Assembly: GCA_018398805.1 (NCBI GenBank)
Contig: JAGFBZ010000184.1
Span: forward strand, 110,073-174,072
Direction: 5' to 3'
Length of the DNA stretch: 64,000 bases
Source of the DNA: Hirundichthys speculiger
Taxonomy: Eukaryota; Chordata; Actinopteri; Beloniformes; Exocoetidae
Below the pieces are notes generated by a model. That model was not told the DNA's origin. It saw only the letters and a list, made by a program, of their open reading frames with translations, and made no database searches. Below, in pieces: positions 36,467 to 47,065 of the stretch (position 1 is its first letter; each line of letters begins with the position of its first letter). The translations under genes and the position numbers were made by a program.

Positions 36467-36505
36467 CTAAAATGTTTCTAAGCTCTGTGCTTAGAAACAT
36501 TTTAG
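36467..36505. repeat. Perfect 17-bp hairpin after the AAAAT array
   Basis: Arms CTAAAATGTTTCTAAGC and its exact complement enclose a 5-base loop. The left arm overlaps a direct repeat of TGTTTCTAAGCTCTGTGC (36449-36466 and 36474-36491). Confidence 0.85.
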
Positions 36506-36659
36506 TTTCCCATTAACTCATAGTATAATAGACTCAACCCTTGAACAGATCATGAAACAACAAGCAGGCGTGTGTAAAAGGTGTGTAAAAGCCCTCCTTT
36601 CATCATATCAAGGACACAGATACTTGATTGAGACACTGATCATCCTCAAACTGCCTGTT

Positions 36660-37450
36660 GTGGTTTCACAATATGTCATCTCAGAGAGGACATTTAGCAC
36701 ATCTTAATAGTTCTTATTCTGTGTCTCAAATGATCATTTTTCATCTTTGTGGCTATTCTGTATCACTTTGTTGTCATTTTGCAGCACTTCATAGCTGTTT
36801 TGAGAATTTGTCATTGTTTCTCATATTATTAATCTAGAGCCTCTTGTGTTTTAGGTCGTATTGTTTCTCTTTAGGCTGTCTTTGTCTGTTTTGGACATTT
36901 TGTTCTACATTTTATATTTTTGTATGTTTTGTATGTTGCATTTTCATGGTCCTGAATAGGTTGTTTGCATCCCATTTTGTGTCAGTTATAACGTATCAAT
37001 TTTATTGCTTGTTTGTATATTTTGCATATTGTGTGGCTTGAATTTGGTTGTTTTTCATGTATCCTTTATTCAAGTCACATGTTATGTTCCCTAGAAGTTA
37101 TTTTCTAACCTCATTGTGTATTTGTGGCAAACATTTGTAATTGTTTTGTATTTATTTATGGTCATTTTCCATCTCATTGTTGTGGTTTGTATTCATATTG
37201 TGTGATTTGTGTTAACAAATCTATTCTTTTAGTCTATTTAAGCTCTTTGTACAGCATTTTGGAGTTTTGTTGTGTTTCAGTTTTGGTAATACTGCATCTT
37301 TGTTGCCATTTTGTATCCCAAACATAATTTTGCATCTTATGTATCTTATGTATCTTTTACTATCTTTCTATCAATTTTATGACTATTTGTTACAATGTTT
37401 TCTTTATCACATTTGTAAGACTATTATTGTTTTTTTAGTTTCTGTGACAC
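36660..37450 (+). repeat. Degenerate T-rich minisatellite-like region
   Basis: Words such as GTCATTTTG, TGTGTT and CATTTTGTATC recur at roughly 20-base spacing with strong T/G bias on the plus strand. This fits an old tandem array of a unit near TTGTGGTCATTTTGTGTC. The cysteine- and phenylalanine-rich open frames here are by-products of the bias. Confidence 0.55.
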
Positions 37451-37686
37451 TGTAATGGACTCTGCTCTATATATCACCTAATACCCTAAACATGATCAAA
37501 TAGATACAGAAAGCTTTTTGTTGACAGATATTACATTTCTTTGATAAGACCGGAACCATCCTGCTGTCCTGGGCTTTAAGGTCCGTCCCCGATAAGCCCT
37601 TTCAGCCTTGACGATGATTTAATCAATAGCACCTACTAGTGGAAAATTGTTTCAATCGCATCGTGGGGATGCAATTGTGTCTCTAA

Positions 37687-37701
37687 TCACTAGGTGGCGC
37701 T
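37687..37701 (+). promoter_or_regulatory. CTCF-like motif upstream of ZDHHC7
   Basis: TCACTAGGTGGCGCT agrees with the CTCF core consensus (CCASYAGRKGGCRS) except at the first base. It lies about 70-100 bases before the presumed ZDHHC7 first exon and between the two gene blocks of the window. A single motif match in 64 kb can arise by chance, so occupancy is unproven. Confidence 0.35.
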
Positions 37702-37759
37702 TTAGTCAAGTGTTATTTGCCGGACATTTGCGAAATGTCGCGAACAAATCCGAAGTCAA

Positions 37760-37891
37760 CCCGGAAGCCTGGTCGTTACTGTCAGTCCGTTGTTAGAGGG
37801 CTGTGGTTATGTTGCCACTGCGTTTAAAATAAACCGGCAGTCAAAAATGTATTGAGGGGGTTTTCCAACAAAAAGAACTGGGAGCATTAAG
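37760..37891 (+). other. zdhhc7: Probable first (5' untranslated) exon and promoter area of ZDHHC7
   Basis: A locally CpG-containing stretch, unlike the T-rich DNA to its left, ends in AAG followed by GTATGT, a good donor site at 37892. It is the nearest upstream candidate first exon for ZDHHC7, whose coding exon begins about 5.1 kb downstream after a strong pyrimidine tract and acceptor. The 5' end given is approximate, and no TATA box is evident. The exon assignment is inferred from the donor, composition and position. Confidence 0.45.
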
Positions 37892-39100
37892 GTATGTTGA
37901 TTCAGCTGTCATTCAGAAGGTTCTGTTTACGTTCTTGCATACATTGCTAGCATGCTAATAGCGTTAGCCTGAGCTAGGTTGAGATTTACGAGCACGGCTG
38001 CATGGAGAGTGTCACGCTAGCTGCAACCCGCTGAGTGTTTTATTGAGATGTTCCGTTTCCCTCACGACCTTTTCAGTGGCCATTGCGACAGCCAGGAAAG
38101 ACTCACACCCATTCTAATAGCTTATTTCTCAGTAACAGCTCTACCGTTATGAGCAGTCACCCTGTTGACTGATGATATAATAGAAAGTGGTGATTTGAAG
38201 TGAGCTCAAATCTCAGTCACCCGCCTCAAACTGATCTGATTTGATTCACTGTGTGATTTGTCTGGTTGAGATAGAAGATGAACGAGCTGACTCCAAGGCT
38301 GAACAGTCTTTCTCCATTTTACTTTGATCCAAAATGAGAAAATGACAATAGGATTTTAGTCTAGGGATCTTAAAAACAATGACATCCAGAGTCGATAAAA
38401 CGATGTTTAACATATACCTTTTGATTAAACATAAATAAATACTTGCAGTGTCATTGTGTTGCCAGAATGATATGATTCGTGGGAAACTTGACCTCGCCTC
38501 GTCTTGTAAAGCAAATGTTCTGTGCTGCATCAAATTCTTGTGAATGACGTGATAAAGTTTTAAAGGTCCAGACAAATAGTTTTGGATGTCATATTTTGTG
38601 ATACTTTCAAATAGGAGAAATTTACCACAACACTTGTATACGGCTTGATAAATACAGATAAAATAGTTTCAGTGATCAACAACAGTTTGAACATTAAAGT
38701 ATAATAAGAAACGAATTCTACGCATGAAAGCAGAAGTTATTGCTGACTTCAGTGTTAAAATACTCTGAGTTGTTTTTAACGAATCAGCTGGGAACTATAA
38801 TTACGTCTGTGTTTTTCTCAGGTGTCAGCCCTCACTCTTTTCGTTTTTAATGTATGGGCTTCATGCTGACCCTGGAGGTACACACCACAGCATGCTGTTG
38901 TGAGCCTGAAACACAATAGGTATGTTGCCTCTTGATATATCTGTATTTTAATTTCACAATTGCAGAAACCAAGCAACTTTGTGCCATCTGTTTGCCTGTT
39001 ATGCTGGAAGAGTTGCATTCCTCATTCTGACTTCAACCAATGAAAAAGATCCATAGTGAGCCATTTGGAGTCTGGTTAAGTGGTTTATCATTTGCTGCCA

Positions 39101-39139
39101 TTATTATTATTATTATTATTATCATTATTATTATTATTA
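39101..39139 (+). repeat. ATT trinucleotide microsatellite
   Basis: Thirteen near-perfect ATT units with one ATC interruption. Confidence 0.9.
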
Positions 39140-41551
39140 ACCTTGCAAGACAGCTGAATTGTTAAAACATTAACGTGGCAACAGAATCTATCTCATCAGT
39201 GTCCAGTGGCCAACTTTGTGTCTTAGAAAGCCAACTCAAGATCCATTATTGCTGTGATGCCACTCGACAGTGGAGGCTCGTAAACAGGTTAGCATATGCT
39301 CATCACATAAGACATATCAGTACAGGAGAGTCTTTCTTTAAAGTAAAGGGACAGTCCACGTTTGCTTCTTCCTGCTAAGCTGATGGGTCACAGGGATCAT
39401 TTTAGTACATTTAGATTTTTCTTCTAAATATTTTAGGTCATTTTTTGTGTCATCAAAATTTCTTGTGTATTCAAAATGTGATGACACAGTGAGTATTGAG
39501 CAGGATGACCCCTGGTTGTGTATGTCAAATAGAAAATTAAGAGAAATAAAGGTTGTGCCATCTAACTGGACAGGGCTGACAGCTGGAGAAGCAGTTTGTC
39601 TGACTTTAATAGACACCACCAACACTGACCATGAAAAATCAATATTCTAGTAAGGCCTTTTTTTCCCCTCTGTTAAGGAGAAAAGACTTTTTGTTCATTC
39701 TTTTACATTTAACAGAAGAAAAGTGTCCCCGGGGGGCTTTGTGCTGGCGTCTCTAAAAGTATTGCAGACCTCCGTCAACTGTCAGATCGTTTTTTTTCCT
39801 ACAGATCAATAAAATATGTCTCAGCATTTAAAATTAATCTGCTAAGTTCCTTAAGGAAAGCCTAGCAACAGTAAAGTCAAAGTATTTATACTCAAATATA
39901 GGTCATCCAGGAAATGCTCTTTAACGTTACCTCTGTTATTTTTCACACGACTGCATTAAACTTAAATATTGTGTGACACACACATACACATATTTGTACA
40001 CTCACTAGCTATTTTATCAGGCACAACTGTTCATTTGCTCAATAATAAGACTTTTACACAAATATCAATGTATTATTTCATGGCAGCTTGACAAGCATAA
40101 ATAGACGTGTTTTTGAAACGACAGTCAGTGATGCATCCTTGGATTTCTACCGCATTCTTGCAGACAATGTACATACTTCATCCTATACTAGCTTCTGTGA
40201 GAATGTAAATAAGTGTGTGTTTCAATGTGGCTCATTTTTAGGCTGTACTAGCAAGGCATACCTAATAAAGTGGACGTTGACCATAATCTAGACCCTTCTC
40301 CTCATGCATAATTCATCTTGGTATCTCTTAATTGCATTGCAAGTGGAAGGGGCTAAGACACAAGAAGAGGAGTCAAGGAGAGGAACTGAGGATGTACAAA
40401 ATAGAAAATGTGATAAGAGGGATGCTGCCTGTGTTTTTATTACTCAATATAACCAAATACACACATTTTTTTCAGCTCACCTCCATTTAAAGGCAGAATT
40501 TCTCAATTGCATTTGTATCAACTCTATTTTTTTATCATTTAATTTTTGTCACCTCTGTATCTCATATAGACCCGCTGATGAGAATTTGCCATTGAAAGAA
40601 AATCAAAGTGCAACAGTGAAAGAGTTTTGACTTCCTTCATCCGAGACCCAGTGGAAGCAGCGTGTTTGGCCGAGGCATTTCAAAGTCACTGTCACTGTTC
40701 ATTTTAAAAGAACAACTACAAAAGTGTATCACCAGCTGCTAAAAGCTTACAAGCAACTAGATTTAAGTGACATGGAATATTTGATCAAAAACAAGACCTA
40801 AAGCTAGATGATGCATCGACACAAAAGAGAGATTTTTTTTCTTTGCTTAAAGAATTCCCATAGTTCAGTGCCAAATTGGCATGAAATCAACCTGTGTGGC
40901 AAAATTCGAGTCCCAAATTAAAACGGTGACTCCTCTTTTCTGACTCTAAGGAAAACATGCGGTTTTGTGATATCAGCACTTCCCGTCTCTCATTGTCTCA
41001 TTTCACAAGCAGTTTCAGAAACTCCCACCTTAAGTGAAAATTTTACGATGCAGCCAAAAGCAAACATCGACGGGATAGTTGGTCAGCTGAAAGAGGATAG
41101 TTTAAACCTGCACCGCAGATGTTTCTGGAAATGTCTCATTCAGTTTTAATAGTCAGAAAAGGAAAGTTGTGATTTGCTACAAAGTGTTACATTCGAGTCA
41201 ATCAGTGGTAATCAGTAATGAGTGAACAAACTGTAGAGTAAGTGAAATATAAAACATCTTAAACAGGACTTTTCTATGACAGTTACTCATGTGTATACTT
41301 TTAACTGGCAACCTCCATGGAAACTCTCATAGTATAGACGTGCTGTTTATAAAGGTTTTCTATGCATTTTCTTTCTGAGATGATGGCATATTTTAAAACG
41401 AGCATAATCCTACTTCTTTGTCAGTATATTGTATTTACTTTTAAGCCTTCACATCTTCTGGTTGCGGCACGCACCCATACGGGAAAAAAGAACCACAACA
41501 TTGATGTGATTAGTATCCATGTGCATTTTATGGTTTAAGAAGTATTAGATG

Positions 41552-42145
41552 GTATCAATCAATCTAACTTTATTTGTATAGTCCTTTATAACAACCTAAG
41601 TTGACCAAAGTGTTTCACATTAATAAAAAAAAAAAAAAAAGAGAGAGACAAGACCTGCACATAAATACAATAAAAATAGCAATGATACACATTAAAATTA
41701 AGAAAATTAAAGATATGGCAATAAAAGACATTAGAACAGAGAAAAGTAACATAGTGCTGTCGTGCCAAAATCCATTCTAAGTATAAATGTCTTCGGTTTG
41801 ACTTTGAACAGAGGCGGGTCAGTTACGGTACGTAGCTCAGGGAGCAGACGGTACCAGAGTTTAGCACCTGCAGCTGCAAACCAACGATCGGCCCATTGTT
41901 TGCATCTCAACCAGGGGACCTCTCACAGATGTTGGCCAGTAAAATCGCAGAGTTCTGCTTGGTTGATGAAAATGTAAAACCTTGCATAGATATGGTGGTG
42001 CAAGGCCAGTAATCGCACTAACAACAAACAACAGAAACTTAAAATGTGTCAACTGGAAGCCAGTGGAGGTAGTACAGGAGAGGTGTTATCTGCATCTCTG
42101 AGTATTTGTCAACAGGCGAGCAGCAGCATTCTGGAGTATCGGTAA
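41552..42145 (-). mobile_element. LINE-like remnant, minus strand
   Basis: The left end has CAATCAATCTAACTTTATTTG and AACCTAAGTTGACCAAAGTG, a 3' tail seen in many fish retroelements. It is followed by GGAGCAGACGGTACCAGAGT, GCACCTGCAGCTGCAAACC and AACTGGAAGCCAGTGGAG. The tail at the left implies minus orientation. No intact frame remains. Confidence 0.5.
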
Positions 42146-43042
42146 TAATGATCAGCTTAATAAGCACCAGAGAAATGCTATTTATTAACGGTAATTACAT
42201 TGGTTGGGACTTTTGACTTTCCATTGCACTTTGGGCTCAGATAAATGTTTTAAATCTAAGTTCTTGCTAATCTCAGAGTTAATTGCAGAATGGGTTTCTC
42301 TACATCAAAGAAACCAAAAGCAGCTTGTTTTATTGGCTTTCTCTGTGTGTGAATTACAATGAGTCCTGCCAGCATCAGGTATCTGGGTCTACAGATTATT
42401 ATTAGCCTGTATGTACCATGGCTGTAGGATCAGTTTCCCAAAGGGACCAGGATAGCCATTGATTTATACTGAAGCTGCGGACTTTGTATCTCTAGTTGCT
42501 CCTCTATGTTCCCTCATGACCTTGACATGAAAACACAAGACAAAAGCTCCAGTAACTCATGCATCTTGCAAAGACAGCGACGGTGCTCAAAGGGCTCCTG
42601 AGTTTTAGAGGTTGAGCACAAAGTTGAGTCTCATTAATCATACCTGTATTCTTCCCCTATTGCAGTAAAACTAATGTAAATGGCACAGTTGTTTATCTTC
42701 AGCTATATGGTTGCCTCTGATTATTTTGTAAGTACCAATGTTTTATAATTTAGGTGCATCTTTTTACACAAATCACCAGGCAGAACCTATTGTGACACCG
42801 ACATGCATATTTCAACCTTCCCTAATTCTCTCTGTTATTTCCTGAAGTTGGTGTCTTAGGTGTTTTTAGCTGTCTGATTTATACATTTTTTCCAAACTTG
42901 CATTATAATAGAAGCTATAAAAAGGGTGTGTGATTATGAGAAAAAAAAACCTACTGAATATATTCTTGTTTTTATGTTCATGATTGAGACAGGAGGCTGA
43001 ATGCAGGCTTTGTCCCTATATTCCCACTTTTCCCAGGGAAGG

Positions 43043-46000
43043 ATGCAGTCTTCAAACCATCGACTACGAGATATGGAGCAGCACCACCCACTGCTGTCAG
43101 CAGGTGCAGACGTTGAGGCAGGGAGCCTGGCAGCTGGAGTGATGGTTGGGAGCCCCCACTCGGGACACACGGCAGGGAATCGCACATTGTGGTTCATTCA
43201 GGACAGCTGTGGTATGGTGTGTGCGACCATGACCTGGTTCCTGGTACTCTACGCTGAGTTTGTGGTGAACTTTGTCATGCTTCTGCCTGCCAAGAACTTT
43301 TGGTACTCCTTACTGAACGGAGCCACCTTCAACTCCCTGGCTGTGCTTGCACTGGCATCGCACTTGCGTACCATGTTGACCGACCCGGTAAGGATCTAAA
43401 ACACCTTTTTAGTGGGACGGGGTTGAGGGTGTAGATGCATTGGATACAGTAAAACATGGATATAGTCATTAAAACAATGCTTTTGCTTTCAGAAGAAATG
43501 CAGTATATATTTTGAACTCCTCATGACACAGAATTAATGCTTTAAATTTAGTTAAAGCAAAGATTTTGTGTTGTGTGTTAGGTATAATCTTACTTAAACA
43601 TACATTTATTGCTGGAGTTCTCACAGTCTGAATAGAGGAGTCTTATTCGAGTAGACACTTGGACAGTGCATGCTACAGCACAAGCAAAAAGCTCTGCTCC
43701 AGTCTGACACTTGGACTTGCTTGCTGATGTAATCTGGGATGCTGAGCTGAGAGATGGTGTTTAAAAGGACGCTCTGTCTGAGAGCTGTGCACAGCAGTCC
43801 ATTAAACTAAGTCTGAATGTCTATCTATTTAATTTGTTTTAACAGTGTGTTAAAACCTCAACACTACCTCTATAATTTTGAATCTTTTTGAACCATCAGC
43901 TTAAGGGTATTTAGCGTTTCTGCACAGGACATATAATTCATGCAAAAATAAAGCAACTCTTGCCGCTGACAGCAGTTTGGTAATTATTTTTTTTTTCTTT
44001 CTTCTCGATATGATCTGTAATGTAGCCTGTGAAATTTTTAAGCAGCTGATTATTTCTTGTAGAAGTGTGTGATGGTTCAGGGACCTTTCTCCACTTTGCC
44101 ACTGATATTTTGTAGCGAGACTGACTTTAGCCAGTCCATCCCTCCAAAGCTTGCAGGTTAAGTACAAGTAGTTCTTCTCTTACAATTATGCAACTCAAAC
44201 CTCAGTTTTGACCTTGAAGTTTAGTTGGTTGCAATCTGCAAATTCTGACACTCGATGTCATTCCGCTCAAAACAGTGTATGTTGTGAATTGGTGCTATAT
44301 TAATAAAACAGGATGTAATTGCATTGAACCTTTACTCAATATGAGTCATTACTATCAGAATGTGTCTATGTTGAGGAAGTTAATCCTCTAATCCCACCAA
44401 AACATAGCTTGATCTATCTAATACTATGGTATAATGTGTTCATGTGTTTTTGTTTAAATTGAGCACTGTTTTTTTTCTCACTCTTCAGGGGGCAGTTCCT
44501 AAGGGAAATGCAACCAAGGAGTACATGGAGAGCTTGCAGCTAAAGCCTGGTGAGGTCATTTACAAGTGCCCAAAGTGTTGTAGCATCAAGCCTGAGAGGG
44601 CCCACCATTGCAGGTCAGTATTACACTGCATGTACACAGCAGACAGACTGGACAACAAATTCAGTCTTTCTCTGTCTTCAGAGGATGTCTAGCACATAAT
44701 TGAGAATGTATCTCTCACTGCAGTCACAGTCATGTGAAATGGAAAGTAGATCATCTTAATCCCAGATTTATTGCTCCCTAACCCCTCATTCATACACTCA
44801 CGTTGGGAGCATCCTCAGCATCGCTGTCCATTGACTTTGCGTGTAGGTTCTGAGTGTCGCGGTAGCAGCGCGTCAAAAGTTAGGAAATTTCTTTTCACAC
44901 CTCGACCAATTAAACACAAAGAAAAAAATGTAAAAAGCTCAGTTTTATTATCTGCTTATAGCATTCAATATGTACATTTAGAAACATTTGGTCATGCATA
45001 TTTACAGGCGCTCTATACTGGATATGACATCTGGATTAGCTCTGAGTTAACTGTCTTAACACGTCTCCTCTTCCTGCAGTATTTGTAAAAGATGCATTCG
45101 GAAGATGGATCATCACTGTCCCTGGGTCAATAACTGTGTGGGAGAAAAGAATCAGAGATTCTTCGTTCTTTTTACTGTAAGTACTCAAAAGTTGTTTGTG
45201 TTTGTTAGATTAGGCACGGGGATGTGGTAGAAATTATTTCATCTATAAAAGTATCTAAAATCACATGATTTTTTCTTCTTTCATACAAGAGGTCTTACCG
45301 AAATCCTATCTTATGATCATATTTTCAGTTTACTGGCCAGCTCAGATGTATCTCACGTGTGGTGCACAACAGGAACAGGACAACATTAAATGGGCTCTCT
45401 TTGCCTTTTATGACTCCCTGGAGGACATGAGCACTTTTTATTTTTATTTTTTTAACGGATCACATAAAACGGCCTTTAATTAAATGAAGTCATAAAGCTT
45501 CAGAGTTTGATCGCATATAATACACATCTAAGTTAACCTGCCAGGATGATGCTAGTTGAATATTTGTATTTTGTCTGACATCTCCCATTCTTTGTTGTGT
45601 TCTTGTCTCTACAGATGTACATAGCCTTGATTTCTGCCCATGCTCTGGGCCTTAGTGGTATGCACTTCTTCACGTGTATTAAAGTTCAGTGGAACGGTAA
45701 GATTGTGCGGATTTGCTATGTTAGAAATTTAAGTTTGTTTTTTTTTTAAAAAGAAGAAGAAATCAATTTGTGAAAGAAAACTAGAAGTACGTCTCTTGAA
45801 AAAGCTGTCTGAAACTGTTTAGGTGCTCTTGACAGATCATTGGACTTTTCCAGCACAATCAACAGTGATCTGTCATTGTGCTACTTTTTTTGTTGTAGAT
45901 TTGAAGATAAGTGAAGTTTGATCCAAAGAAGTTTGTGATTTAGTGTGGTGGAAAAATTTACTGCCTCTGTTTTAGCCTCTAAAAGACGAAGTATTCTGAG

Positions 46001-47065
46001 TAAGATCAATAATCAACCTTAAATAACGAGACTTAGCGATGGCTGGATCTCAATGAATTTATTCTCCATTTGCATGCAAAAGGGTCAGATCTGCACCTCA
46101 GCAGGTGATGCAATAAATGACAGCTTGGCAGTGAAAGACAGTCAGCTATAACAGAACGTCCAAGACCAAACATTGAGATGGGACTCCTGCCCGGTGCCCA
46201 TGATGGCGTCACACAGGAGAAACCCAATTAGATAGGAGGACCGTATCATAATAGATCAGAAATGAGGTCCATACATGCTCTGGACAAACAGCTCCCTGTG
46301 AGCTCTAGACCTCAAAGCTAAATAGGGGGGGGGGGTGTCACATGGTTGATAGTGGATTATTAGCTTTGCAGGATTTTATCAGAAGGGCAGTTCTGTCTTT
46401 TATACTATCAGTGGAGAATTATAGTTATTTTTGAATCACCCTCATCAACCTAGTTTGTTAATTTATTTGTTTTGTTCAATTGTTTGTGTTTTATTGGATG
46501 TTTGAGCTAACTGTCTTCCTCTCTCTCTCTCTCTGGTCAGAGTGCAGTGAGTTTTCTCCAGGGGTGTCTGTGCTGCTGCTGATTTTCCTTTGTCTAGAAG
46601 CCATCCTGTTCCTCACGTTTACAGCCGTAATGTTTGGCACACAGATCCACTCCATCTGCAACGATGAAACGGTCAGTGTCCACCGCACCCCTACAAGCTC
46701 GGTTCCTCTCGACAAGTTGTGTCTGTGTAGCAAGAAATTTTACTGTGAAGTGAGAGCGGTTAGGCAAGAGGTGACAGAAGAGGAACTTGAGCTTAAAGAC
46801 TAATTCTGACTCTGCAAATATGAGTAATGTTTAAGTACGTGTGTCTTTATATTTATATCAAACTGGTTTGAATGTCTTCCAGGAAATTGAACGTCTTAAA
46901 AACGAGAAGCCAACATGGGAGCGTCGCGTGAGGTGGGATGGAATGAAAGCTGTTTTTGGGGGTCCACCATCTCTTCTATGGTGCAATCCATTCACTGGCC
47001 TCCGTCTGCGGCGCCTGTTACTGTTGACCCACGGTCGCCGTGGCGGGTCAGAGTTTTCTGTCTGA
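43043..47065 (+). CDS. zdhhc7: ZDHHC7, Golgi DHHC-type protein S-palmitoyltransferase, complete coding region
   Basis: ZDHHC7 transfers palmitate from acyl-CoA to cysteines of membrane-associated proteins through an acyl-enzyme on the DHHC cysteine, mainly at the Golgi. Coding exons are 43043-43387, 44489-44613, 45080-45176, 45615-45696, 46541-46671 and 46883-47065, all with GT-AG edges and matching phases. The product is 320 residues (human 308). [18 protein letters not shown] matches the human start, and an extra glycine/alanine-rich stretch (about 20-47) explains the added length. Two membrane helices lie at about 54-82 and 86-107. The cysteine-rich domain follows, with [21 protein letters not shown] and catalytic DHHC at 167-170. 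Two more helices, NDETEIE and the conserved C-terminus EFSV complete the family layout. An in-frame ATG at 43001 would add 14 residues if a more upstream acceptor were used. The ZDHHC7-like N- and C-termini argue against the paralogue ZDHHC3. Confidence 0.93.

Larger units (their letters stand above)
37892..43036. other. zdhhc7: Probable first intron of ZDHHC7
   Basis: About 5.1 kb between the presumed 5' exon and the first coding exon. It holds an ATT array (39101-39139), a LINE-like remnant (41552-42145) and otherwise AT-rich DNA. Open frames such as 40304-40630 resemble no known family. A further untranslated exon could lie here unseen. Confidence 0.4.

Noticed and set aside
36844..37455. 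Several cysteine- and phenylalanine-rich open frames on the plus strand
   Set aside because: They arise from T/G-biased repeat DNA that seldom contains stops, and they share no domain with known proteins.
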